Assembly: GCF_002162035.1 (NCBI RefSeq)
Contig: NZ_CP021138.1
Coordinates: forward strand, 1,798,001 to 1,862,000
Source: Sulfuriferula sp. AH1
GTDB taxonomy: Bacteria; Pseudomonadota; Gammaproteobacteria; Burkholderiales; Sulfuriferulaceae
Direction of reading: 5' to 3'
DNA length: 64,000 bases
Shown one piece after another: positions 33,747-42,368 of this stretch. The stretch's first letter is position 1. Each line of letters begins with the position of its first letter. Under the pieces are notes generated by a model. That model saw only the letters and a list, made by a program, of their open reading frames with translations. It was not told where the DNA came from and did no database searches. A program made the translations under genes and the position numbers.

Positions 33747-33764
33747 TGTCGCTGAACAACGACA
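33747..33764. promoter_or_regulatory. GlrR-type site just after glrR
   Basis: TGTC-N10-GACA, perfect, with extended halves TGTCG and CGACA. It lies 8 bp after the end of glrR and about 166 bp upstream of the predicted EF-hand transcription start. The spacing to the neighbouring site (67 bp) is like the pair before the bactofilin gene (78 bp). Confidence 0.65.
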
Positions 33765-33772
33765 CGCAAGAG

Positions 33773-35134
33773 TCAATCAGACGCACGCTTGAAAACCGAG
33801 GCATCCAGATTATGACGTTCCAGCAGCTTGTAAAACTCGGTACGGTTGCGCTTGGCGAGGCGCGCCGCTTGCGTCATGTTACCCGCCGTCATTTTTAATA
33901 CACGCACCAGATAATCCCGCTCGAACTGTTTACGCGCTTCTTCGAAAGAAACCAGCTGGTCTTCTTCCTTGTGCATGGCCTCATACACCAGGGTAGGAGA
34001 AATCAGCGGAGTGGTCGACAGCACGACGCATTGTTCGACGACATTCATCAGTTGCCGGACATTACCCGGCCAGGCAGCGCCCACCAGCATCTCCATCGCC
34101 TCCGGCGCAACGCCATTAATGGGTTTGTTATATTTCCTGGAGAGTACCCCCGTGAAATAGTTGGTCAGCAACGGAATATCCTCACGCCGCTGCGACAGCG
34201 CAGGGATCGTCATTGCCACCACATGCAACCGGTAATACAGATCTTCGCGGAAATTACCGGCGGCGACTTCGGCTTTGAGATCGCGGTGAGTGGCGGAAAT
34301 AATACGCACGTCCACTGGTATCGTATGCGCAGACCCCACCGGGCGCACCTGTCTTTCCTGCAATACGCGCAACAGCTTCACCTGCAATAGCAACGGCATG
34401 TCGCCGATCTCGTCCAGAAACAGCGTACCGCCTTCCGCTTTCTGGAACAAACCCATATGATCGCGTACAGCGCCGGTAAAAGCCCCTTTGACATGACCGA
34501 ACAGCTCGGACTCCAGCAGCTGTTCCGGAATCGCTGCGCAATTCACGGCAACAAAAGGCCGATTGCCGCGTTTGCTGGCTTCATGAATCGCATTTGCGAG
34601 CAATTCCTTGCCGGTACCGCTGTCACCGTGGATCAGTACGCTCGCATCACCCTCGGCAACCAGCTTGGCCTTGGTCAGCAAATCTTCCATTACCGCACTC
34701 TGGGTAATAATCTTCTCTCGCCATATGCCTGAAAATTCGTCGCTTTGGTTATAAAGACTCGGCGACAAGCGCAGTCCTTTGACCACCTGCGCCAGCAGTG
34801 CCTTGCTGTCAAACGGTTTGGACAAGTAACCGAATACGCCGCGCTGCGCCGCTGCAACCGCATCGGGTATCGTACCGTGCGCGGTCAGGATGATGACGGG
34901 CAAAGTCGGGGTAGTACGATGGATGTACTCAAACAGCGCCATGCCGTCCATTCCACTCATGCGCATGTCGGTAATGACCAGCTGAGGCCGCGAGACGTCC
35001 AGACGGTTAATGGCAATTTCTGCACTTTGTGCGGTTTCCACTTCGTAACCGGAAGCGGTCAACCGCATGGACAGCAGGTCCAGCAAATCGGTATCGTCGT
35101 CGACGATCAGGATTTTGGGGTTAGATACGGTCAT
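33773..35134 (-). CDS. glrR: Sigma-54 response regulator GlrR
   Basis: A 453-residue NtrC-family regulator. The receiver domain has the phospho-acceptor Asp near 54 (LVITDMRMSG). The AAA+ domain has Walker A GDSGTGKE near 170, GAFTGA for sigma-54 contact near 217 and Walker B TLFLDEIGDMP. The C-terminal Fis-type helix-turn-helix (MTQAARLAKRNRTEFYKLL) is almost the E. coli GlrR one. It is the last gene of glrK-qseG-glrR. Likely targets in this window are the bactofilin and EF-hand/BON promoters. Confidence 0.92.
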   Translation of the reverse strand: MTVSNPKILIVDDDTDLLDLLSMRLTASGYEVETAQSAEIAINRLDVSRPQLVITDMRMSGMDGMALFEYIHRTTPTLPVIILTAHGTIPDAVAAAQRGVFGYLSKPFDSKALLAQVVKGLRLSPSLYNQSDEFSGIWREKIITQSAVMEDLLTKAKLVAEGDASVLIHGDSGTGKELLANAIHEASKRGNRPFVAVNCAAIPEQLLESELFGHVKGAFTGAVRDHMGLFQKAEGGTLFLDEIGDMPLLLQVKLLRVLQERQVRPVGSAHTIPVDVRIISATHRDLKAEVAAGNFREDLYYRLHVVAMTIPALSQRREDIPLLTNYFTGVLSRKYNKPINGVAPEAMEMLVGAAWPGNVRQLMNVVEQCVVLSTTPLISPTLVYEAMHKEEDQLVSFEEARKQFERDYLVRVLKMTAGNMTQAARLAKRNRTEFYKLLERHNLDASVFKRASD

Positions 35135-35152
35135 ATCGGCTTATTCTGCAAA

Positions 35153-35686
35153 TCAGCGTTGATCCCTGCGGATGAGATTTTTTTCCATGTTTTTGATGGC
35201 GTTGACTTTATCCTGCAATCCATCAGCGCGCTTTTGCTCATCCTTCCATTTCTGAGTCAGATCCTCAGAAGTACGCTGCTGCTCGGTAAGCGAAGCGCTC
35301 AGCAAGCTTGCCAGACCATGCAAACCGGTATTGGTTGAATGCGTATCTTTCAGCATCTCGTTAACCAGTGCAAGCGCGGCCGCATTATCGTGAAATGTAG
35401 CATTCGGCAATGAAAGCAGCAACGCGACCCGTACCCTGTTCACGTCGTTTCTGGTTTGTGCCAGATTTTGCCGCGCCTTGTCGTATTCCCTGGCAAGCTC
35501 CGCCGGCTGCTGTTTGCGCAAATAATCGTAATACAGCAGCAACTCCTCAGCCTGGCTGGTCACAATCAATGATGGCACCCAGGCTGCATTGGCCGAACGC
35601 GGCTGACTGGGCAGAGTGGCGCAAGCGCTCATCAGCATTGCCAATGTCACTACCGACAAAATCCGGGGGCGGCAAATACGGTTCAT
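35153..35686 (-). CDS. qseG: QseG-like lipoprotein
   Basis: A 177-residue lipoprotein with a signal peptide and lipobox LMSACATL (Cys near 22). The mature part is mainly helical and ends in a coiled coil (LTQKWKDEQKRADGLQDKVNAIKNMEKNL). It lies between glrK and glrR, with a 4 bp overlap to glrK and an 18-base gap to glrR, as QseG does in enterobacteria, where it is required for GlrK activity in the outer membrane. The sequence is divergent, so the name rests mostly on position and type. Confidence 0.72.
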   Translation of the reverse strand: MNRICRPRILSVVTLAMLMSACATLPSQPRSANAAWVPSLIVTSQAEELLLYYDYLRKQQPAELAREYDKARQNLAQTRNDVNRVRVALLLSLPNATFHDNAAALALVNEMLKDTHSTNTGLHGLASLLSASLTEQQRTSEDLTQKWKDEQKRADGLQDKVNAIKNMEKNLIRRDQR

Positions 35687-37191
35687 ACATTTTCCTTAAT
35701 ATCATGCAGTGGCAAATCGAGACGAAAGTGTGCTCCCACGCCTGATTCAGGCAAAAGTTCGATGCTGCCGCCATGCGCGAGCACATATTCGCGGGCAATG
35801 GACAAGCCCAATCCGGTGCCTTGGGTAGCACTCTCGGACGGTGCACGACGTCCCTGATAAAACGGATCGAACAATTTCGCCCGATCCGCTTCATCAATGC
35901 CAGGGCCGGCATCAGTTATATCCAGCTGCAATCTATCGCCGATTTGTTGCGCGCTGATCGCAATATGCCCATTACGGGGAGAGAATTTCACCGCATTGGA
36001 CAACAAATTATCCAAAACGGTTTTAATTTTTTGTTCATCGCACTCGAGCATCAGCTCAGGTAAAGCGAGATCGACCTGCAACGCCTTGTTCATGATCGCG
36101 AGCTTATGATCCTGCAATACCGCATCAAGCATTGTCCTCAGATTCGCAAACTGTTTGACCAACACGGATTTTTCATGCTGCAAGGCACTAAAACTCAGTA
36201 AATCCTCGATACGCCGCTGCAATTGTACACTGTTGGCGTGGAGGATATCAGCTACCTGTTGCTGCTTGGCATTCAACTCGCCGACGACCCCTTCCGCCAG
36301 TAAATCCGAACCTTCCCGTAAGGCAGTAAGCGGCGTTTTAAGTTCATGCGACACATGCTGCAAGAACTCGGTTTTTTGCGCTTCGACTTCCAATAGCCGC
36401 TGCCGCATCCAATCCAGCCGCTCGCCCAGATATTTCAGATCTTCCGGCCCTTGTACACGGACCGCTTCTGACAACAGCCCTTGTCCCATATTGCGGATAG
36501 CTTCATCAATCTGGCGAATGGGACGCGTAATCAACACGGAAAAACCCAGTGCCAGCAGAATGGCAAACGGAATCAGCGCCAGCAATTGCCAGCCCACGAC
36601 AGAACGGGCATGTCCGGCCATCGACTGCATGGCATCCACTTCATGCTCGATAAGCGCGTAACCCGAGGAGGAAAAAGCATGTGCCGAATCCAGCAATGGC
36701 ACGAAATCACCAACCAGATCATGCAGATCATCAGGCGTCGCGTGCGAGACCATTACCCGTTGATAAATTGCCATCTCTGCTGACCGCAACTTCTCCAGCG
36801 CCTGCTTCAGATCATCCCGCAAGGAGAGTGCCGTCAGGGTGGAGGCCACATCCACAAATTTCTCATGCGCCTGGAAATAGCCTTCAAGCAGACTATCATC
36901 ATTCAGGATGACAGTTTGCCGGATACTGCGCTCCATGGCGGTTATTTCGTCAGCCAGCACACGGCTGCCATGAGCGATTTGCGCAGCCTGATATACTGCT
37001 TTCCGGCTTTGCGTCGCAAGCTGATCGATGGAAATGGCACTATTGATCAGCGCGACGATAAGCGGCAATGCGACCAGTGCAAATCCGATCAGAATCAGTT
37101 TCAGAAAAGACTGAGGATTGCGCCGTAATAATCCCAGATAATTCGAATCGAGCTTCTCGTCTTGTTTTTCCGGTGTTACTTGCACATTCAT
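35683..37191 (-). CDS. glrK: Sensor histidine kinase GlrK
   Basis: A 502-residue membrane kinase. Two membrane segments (about residues 29-51 and 198-221) enclose a helical periplasmic sensor domain; a HAMP domain follows. The H-box FLQHVSHELKTPLTALREG puts the phospho-acceptor His near 282. The N-box LDNLLSNAVKFSP, the DAGPGIDEADRAKLF G1 box and the TGLGLSI G2 box are complete. It should phosphorylate GlrR. The signal is unknown; in enterobacteria envelope stress is involved. Confidence 0.9.
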   Translation of the reverse strand: MNVQVTPEKQDEKLDSNYLGLLRRNPQSFLKLILIGFALVALPLIVALINSAISIDQLATQSRKAVYQAAQIAHGSRVLADEITAMERSIRQTVILNDDSLLEGYFQAHEKFVDVASTLTALSLRDDLKQALEKLRSAEMAIYQRVMVSHATPDDLHDLVGDFVPLLDSAHAFSSSGYALIEHEVDAMQSMAGHARSVVGWQLLALIPFAILLALGFSVLITRPIRQIDEAIRNMGQGLLSEAVRVQGPEDLKYLGERLDWMRQRLLEVEAQKTEFLQHVSHELKTPLTALREGSDLLAEGVVGELNAKQQQVADILHANSVQLQRRIEDLLSFSALQHEKSVLVKQFANLRTMLDAVLQDHKLAIMNKALQVDLALPELMLECDEQKIKTVLDNLLSNAVKFSPRNGHIAISAQQIGDRLQLDITDAGPGIDEADRAKLFDPFYQGRRAPSESATQGTGLGLSIAREYVLAHGGSIELLPESGVGAHFRLDLPLHDIKENV

Positions 37192-37252
37192 TACGTCATC
37201 CCTTATTCGTGGCTCCGTCAGCCAGGCGACCGCACATCCTGATCGAACCGAC

Positions 37253-38293
37253 TCAGCGCACTCTAACTTTGGCCTCTCCGTTCTTCAATTCGCCGATCAC
37301 GCAGGCGTAACCGAAACCTTGCTGCCTGAATACCTCGAGCACGCCGCCAACAGCCCCGGGCGCACAAGTGACCAGCAGACCGCCGCTGGTTTGCGGGTCG
37401 CACAACAGGTTCTTCTGCCAAGCCGGCATGGCGTCCAGCAAACTCACGTCATGCCCGTAACTATTCCAGTTGCGGGCGGCAGCGCCCGGCGCATAGCCTT
37501 GTTTGGCCAGCTCCAGTGCCACCGGCAATACCGGCAAGGCAGCGAAATCAATTTCCGCAGCCAGCTTCGACCCTCGGCATATTTCCAGCAAATGTCCGAG
37601 CAATGCAAAACCGGTCACATCGGTCATGCCATGCACGGCAGGATTATCGACCAGAACCGAACCCGGCGTATTCAGCTGGGTGGTACTGGCCACCATCTGC
37701 CGGTAACCTTCGTCAGACAGCTCGCCTTTCTTCAGTGCCGCACTCATGATGCCGATACCCAGACCCTTACCCAGAATCAGCACATCACCGGCCTGCGCCT
37801 GATTATTGCGTTTTACCTTGTCGGGATGCACCAGCCCCAACGCCACCAAACCGTAAATAGGCTCTGGCGAATCGATGGAGTGACCGCCAGCAATGGGGAT
37901 GCCGATCTTGGCACACACCGACTCGCCGCCCGCGAGGATACCCTGGATCACCTCCACCGGCAGCTTGTCGATCGGCATACCGACGACTGCCAGGGCAAAA
38001 ATGGGATAGCCGCCCATGGCATAGATATCGGATATGGCATTGGTCGCGGCGATCTGTCCGAATTCGAACGGATCATCAACGATAGGCATGAAGAAATCAG
38101 TGGTCGCAATAATGGCCTGACTGTCATTCAAGCGATATACTGCTGCATCGTCACTGGTTTCGGTTCCCACCAGCAAGTTCTGATTGATCAGCCGGCTGGG
38201 CATTTTCGCCAGAATCTCACTGAGCACCGACGGCGCAATTTTGCAACCGCAGCCGCCGCCGTGAGAGAATTGTGTTAATTTGATCTTGTTCAT
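37253..38293 (-). CDS. selD: Selenide, water dikinase
   Basis: A 346-residue enzyme that makes selenophosphate from selenide and ATP. The N-terminal GGGCGCKI holds the catalytic Cys and Lys; Sec is not used (TGC codon, no TGA). Further motifs are DDAAVYRL, TTDFFMPIVDDPFEFGQIAA, GGHSID and LLCDPQTSGGLLV. It supplies selenophosphate for tRNA selenation by the divergent gene next to it and for selenoprotein synthesis if the cell has any. The two genes are 15 bp apart, so they share a control region. Confidence 0.95.
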   Translation of the reverse strand: MNKIKLTQFSHGGGCGCKIAPSVLSEILAKMPSRLINQNLLVGTETSDDAAVYRLNDSQAIIATTDFFMPIVDDPFEFGQIAATNAISDIYAMGGYPIFALAVVGMPIDKLPVEVIQGILAGGESVCAKIGIPIAGGHSIDSPEPIYGLVALGLVHPDKVKRNNQAQAGDVLILGKGLGIGIMSAALKKGELSDEGYRQMVASTTQLNTPGSVLVDNPAVHGMTDVTGFALLGHLLEICRGSKLAAEIDFAALPVLPVALELAKQGYAPGAAARNWNSYGHDVSLLDAMPAWQKNLLCDPQTSGGLLVTCAPGAVGGVLEVFRQQGFGYACVIGELKNGEAKVRVR

Positions 38294-38308
38294 TTATTAA
38301 GGCATGCA

Positions 38309-39385
38309 TTGAGAAAAGTTACTCCCGCTACCGTAGCACACCTGGCCGATTTTGACGAGATTATCGACGTACGCACACCAGCCGAATTCGCAGAAGATCA
38401 TATTCCCGGCGCCGTCAATTATCCGGTACTCAGCAACGAAGAACGCGTCATCGTCGGCACGCTATACAAACAGGCGTCTGATTTTGAAGCCAAAAAAGTG
38501 GGGGCGGCGCTCATTGCCCGCAACATCGCCAACCATCTCGAAGCCCACTTTGCCGACAAACCCAAAAACTGGCGCCCGCTGATTTATTGCTGGCGCGGCG
38601 GCAATCGCAGCGGCGCCATGGCACATATCCTGAATCAGGTGGGCTGGCGCGCCGGCAAACTCGAAGGCGGCTATAAAAGCTACCGCAGTGCGGTACTTGA
38701 AGAACTGGCGACCTTGCCGGACAAATTCAGACTCAATGTGGTGTGCGGTCTGACCGGCTCCGGCAAAAGCCGGTTATTGCAGGCTCTGCACATGCTCGGC
38801 GCCCAGGTCCTGGATCTGGAGCAGCTGGCGGCGCATCGCGGTTCCATCCTGGGCAACCTGCCGGATATTGCACAACCATCGCAGAAGATGTTCGACAGCC
38901 TCATCTGGTGGCAATTACGCCAGCTCGATCCCGAACGACCAATATACATCGAAGCCGAAAGCAAGAAGGTAGGCAGGCTGCGTGTACCGGAAGCGCTCAT
39001 CTCCGCCATGTGGCTCGAACCGAAATGCCTGCGCATGGAAATCAGCAGCGAACACCGCGTGGCATTGCTGAAATCCGAGTACGGGCACTTTCTGCAAGAT
39101 CCGGCCAGCCTCAATGCCAAGCTGGAATTCCTCACTCGCACCTACGGCCACGAGCAGATCGGCAAATGGAAAGCACTGGTAAACAGCGGACAGTGGGATA
39201 CACTGGTACTGGAACTGCTGGAAAAACATTACGATCCGTTTTACACCAAATCCATCACTCACCATTATCCGGACTACGACCACGCAGCCACAGTGATGGT
39301 GACCGACATCAGCGAAGCAGGCATGCTTGCACTGGCACGCACCATCCTCGAGCAGCACCAGGATGATATGAGCCGGTCATCCTGA
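38309..39385 (+). CDS. selU: tRNA 2-selenouridine synthase
   Basis: A 358-residue enzyme (MnmH/SelU) that replaces sulfur by selenium at the wobble uridine of tRNAs for Lys, Glu and Gln. The N-terminal rhodanese domain has the active-site Cys in YCWRGGNRSG near residue 94; the P-loop GLTGSGKSRLL near 149 belongs to the second domain. Homologs end shortly after, as here. The likely start is TTG at 38309, with AAGG six bases upstream. It diverges from selD, its substrate source. Confidence 0.93.
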   Translation: MRKVTPATVAHLADFDEIIDVRTPAEFAEDHIPGAVNYPVLSNEERVIVGTLYKQASDFEAKKVGAALIARNIANHLEAHFADKPKNWRPLIYCWRGGNRSGAMAHILNQVGWRAGKLEGGYKSYRSAVLEELATLPDKFRLNVVCGLTGSGKSRLLQALHMLGAQVLDLEQLAAHRGSILGNLPDIAQPSQKMFDSLIWWQLRQLDPERPIYIEAESKKVGRLRVPEALISAMWLEPKCLRMEISSEHRVALLKSEYGHFLQDPASLNAKLEFLTRTYGHEQIGKWKALVNSGQWDTLVLELLEKHYDPFYTKSITHHYPDYDHAATVMVTDISEAGMLALARTILEQHQDDMSRSS

Positions 39386-39506
39386 AACCAAAACCTCCAG
39401 CCGCATATGCGTAAAATGCAAAATGGATGACTGAACGCTGACCGTCAGCCAGAAGACAACTGAGCATGACATAATCGTGCCGCTCGATTGATGGGGGAAT
39501 GACCGG

Positions 39507-42266
39507 ATGAATCCATTAAAAAAATTCGTTGTACGTCTGACGCGGCCTCGCGCCATGAGCCGGCATTTCCGCCGGTTAACGATACTGGAATCGATCACCG
39601 GCACCGGTGTCAGCAAGGAAGTGCCGCCCACTCTGGCACAAACGCTATCTGCTGCCGCTACCGCCGATACCGACATTTTACTGCGCGAGCTCGGCTCGCA
39701 CATGGAAGGCCTGACCGCCAACCAGGCCGACCAGGTACGCGAGCACGTCGGCCCCAATGAGATCGAGCACGAGAAACCGCCATCGGGCTGGTATCACCTG
39801 TGGCATAGCTACCGCAATCCGTTCAATCTGCTGCTGTCGCTGCTGGCGCTGGTGTCTTATCTCACCCATGACATGAAAGCCACCATCGTGATCAGCAGCA
39901 TGGTATTGCTGTCCACACTACTGCGCTTCTGGCAGGAAACAAAATCCAACAAGGCCGCAGACAAACTCAAGGCCATGGTGAGCAACACTGCGACCGTGCT
40001 GCGTCGCGACCTGGCCGCAGATGCCGCGGAAGAAGCCCTCCAGTATTTCAACATACAACTCCACCCCAAGCCTGCCAGCCGAGTCGAGCTCCCGATCAAG
40101 AAACTGGTGCCGGGCGATGTGGTCATCCTCTCGGCCGGCGACATGATCCCGGCGGATTTGCGCGTACTCAATGCCAAGGATCTGTTCCTGAGTCAGGCAG
40201 CGATGACCGGCGAATCGCTGCCGGTAGAAAAGTTCGCCCACCATGGCAATCCCGCAATCACCAACCCATTAGACCTCGACAATATCCTGTTCATGGGTAC
40301 CAACGTGGTCAGCGGCTCGGCCACGGCGATCGTGGTCGCTACCGGCAGTCACACTTATTTCGGCGCACTGGCGCAACGCATGACCGCCACTGACCGTGCA
40401 CCCACCGCCTTCCAGGCCGGCGTCAATAAAGTCAGCTGGCTGCTCATCCGCTTCATGTTTGTGATGGTACCGCTGGTATTGCTGATCAATGGTTTCACCA
40501 AGGGTGACTGGGTCGAAGCATTCCTGTTTGCGATGTCGGTTGCGGTCGGATTGACGCCGGAAATGCTGCCGATGATCGTCACCTCGACACTGGCAAAAGG
40601 CGCCGTGGTACTGTCACGCAAGAAAGTGATCGTCAAGCGCCTCGACGCGATCCAGAATTTCGGCGCAATGAACGTGCTGTGCACCGACAAGACCGGTACA
40701 CTGACGCAGGACAAGATTTTCCTGGCGCGCCATACCGACGTGTTCGGCGAAGTCTCCGATCAGGTGCTGGGCTATGCTTATCTCAACAGCTACTACCAGA
40801 CCGGCCTGAAAAACCTGCTCGACGTCGCCGTGCTCGAGCATGCCGAGGTGCACCGCGACCTCAATGTCATGCAGCATTACCGCAAGGTGGACGAGATCCC
40901 GTTCGATTTCCAGCGGCGGCGCATGTCGGTCGTGGTGTCAGAACGCGATGACCACCATGAACTCATCTGCAAAGGCGCGGTCGAGGAGATCCTGAATGTA
41001 TGCAACCGCGTCCAGCATGGCACGCAAATCGAACCGCTGACGCCGGCATTATTGCAGCAGGTCAATACATTGACCGCCGCGCTCAATGCCGAAGGCTTGC
41101 GCGTCGTGGCTGTGGCGATGAAGGAGACCCCACCGACCAAAGAGGTCTATAGCGTAGCAGACGAATCGGACCTGATACTGGTCGGCTATATCGCCTTTCT
41201 CGACCCGCCCAAGGAATCCACAGCCCCCGCCATTGCCGCCTTGCAGGCTCATGGCGTCACCATCAAGATCCTCACCGGCGATAACGAGCTGGTGACCGCC
41301 AAGATTTGTCATGAAGTGGGTCTGCCGATGCATGGCGTGCTGCTCGGCTCAGCCATCGAGGCACTGGATGATGTTGAACTGGCAGCTCTGGTAGAGCAAT
41401 ATAATGTTTTTGCCAAGCTCTCCCCCGCGCACAAGGAGCGCATCGTGCGCCTGCTCAAGACTAACGGCAATGTGGTCGGCTTCATGGGTGACGGCATCAA
41501 CGATGCCCCCGCGCTGCGCGCTGCCGATATCGGCATCTCGGTCGATACCGCAGTGGATATCGCCAAGGAAGCGGCCGACATCATCCTGCTGGAAAAAAGT
41601 CTGATGGTGCTGGAAAAAGGCGTGGTCGAGGGCCGAAAAACCTTCGTCAACATGCTCAAATACATCAAGATGACCGCCAGCTCCAACTTCGGCAACGTAT
41701 TCTCGGTACTGATTGCGAGTGCTTTCCTGCCGTTCCTGCCCATGCTGCCGCTGCATCTGCTGGTGCAGAACCTGCTCTACGACGTGTCGCAGATTGCAAT
41801 CCCCTTCGACAATGTCGATGAAGAATTGCTGAAACAGCCGCAGCACTGGAAACCCGGCGACATCAGCCGCTTCATGATCTACTTCGGCCCGATCAGCTCG
41901 ATATTCGATGTGAGCACCTTCGCCATCATGTGGTTCATATTCCATGCCGATAGTGTTGCCAGCCAGACGCTGTTCCAGTCCGGCTGGTTTGTGGAAGGAC
42001 TGCTCTCGCAGACCCTCATCGTGCACATGATACGCACGCGCAAGCTGCCATTCTTGCACAGCCGTCCTGCCGGTTTACTGGTGTTCATGACCGCTAGCGT
42101 AATGCTGCTGGGAATATTCATCGTCATGGGGCCATTTGCGCATTACTTCAAGCTGCAGGCATTGCCGCCGGACTATTTCCCGTTCCTGCTTCTGGTGCTG
42201 ATCGGCTATGCAGTATTGGCTCAGCTCATGAAAACCCATTATGCACGGCGTTTTGGCTGGCAATAA
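39507..42266 (+). CDS. mgtA: Mg2+-transporting P-type ATPase
   Basis: A 919-residue P-type ATPase of the magnesium-importing (P3B) type. It has MTGESLPVEKF near 233, the phosphorylation motif DKTGTLTQD near 393, KGAVEEIL in the nucleotide-binding domain and GDGINDAPALRAADIGISVD near 660. About ten membrane segments are visible, the last six after the catalytic domain. The N-terminal extension (MNPLKKFVVRL) is basic and fits MgtA/MgtB. No leader peptide or riboswitch is obvious in the 121 bp before it. The substrate is inferred from family. Confidence 0.92.
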   Translation: MNPLKKFVVRLTRPRAMSRHFRRLTILESITGTGVSKEVPPTLAQTLSAAATADTDILLRELGSHMEGLTANQADQVREHVGPNEIEHEKPPSGWYHLWHSYRNPFNLLLSLLALVSYLTHDMKATIVISSMVLLSTLLRFWQETKSNKAADKLKAMVSNTATVLRRDLAADAAEEALQYFNIQLHPKPASRVELPIKKLVPGDVVILSAGDMIPADLRVLNAKDLFLSQAAMTGESLPVEKFAHHGNPAITNPLDLDNILFMGTNVVSGSATAIVVATGSHTYFGALAQRMTATDRAPTAFQAGVNKVSWLLIRFMFVMVPLVLLINGFTKGDWVEAFLFAMSVAVGLTPEMLPMIVTSTLAKGAVVLSRKKVIVKRLDAIQNFGAMNVLCTDKTGTLTQDKIFLARHTDVFGEVSDQVLGYAYLNSYYQTGLKNLLDVAVLEHAEVHRDLNVMQHYRKVDEIPFDFQRRRMSVVVSERDDHHELICKGAVEEILNVCNRVQHGTQIEPLTPALLQQVNTLTAALNAEGLRVVAVAMKETPPTKEVYSVADESDLILVGYIAFLDPPKESTAPAIAALQAHGVTIKILTGDNELVTAKICHEVGLPMHGVLLGSAIEALDDVELAALVEQYNVFAKLSPAHKERIVRLLKTNGNVVGFMGDGINDAPALRAADIGISVDTAVDIAKEAADIILLEKSLMVLEKGVVEGRKTFVNMLKYIKMTASSNFGNVFSVLIASAFLPFLPMLPLHLLVQNLLYDVSQIAIPFDNVDEELLKQPQHWKPGDISRFMIYFGPISSIFDVSTFAIMWFIFHADSVASQTLFQSGWFVEGLLSQTLIVHMIRTRKLPFLHSRPAGLLVFMTASVMLLGIFIVMGPFAHYFKLQALPPDYFPFLLLVLIGYAVLAQLMKTHYARRFGWQ

Positions 42267-42368
42267 CCGCGCTGTTACCGGCGCCGGCAGCATGTAACCA
42301 AGTTTTCATAAAGCCGTCGTACACTGGGGTTCATCCCGCACCGACCACGAAAATCCGGATTATCTATC

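Noticed and set aside
37319-38278. Open frame of 319 codons opposite selD
   Set aside because: Antisense shadow of selD with no family resemblance.
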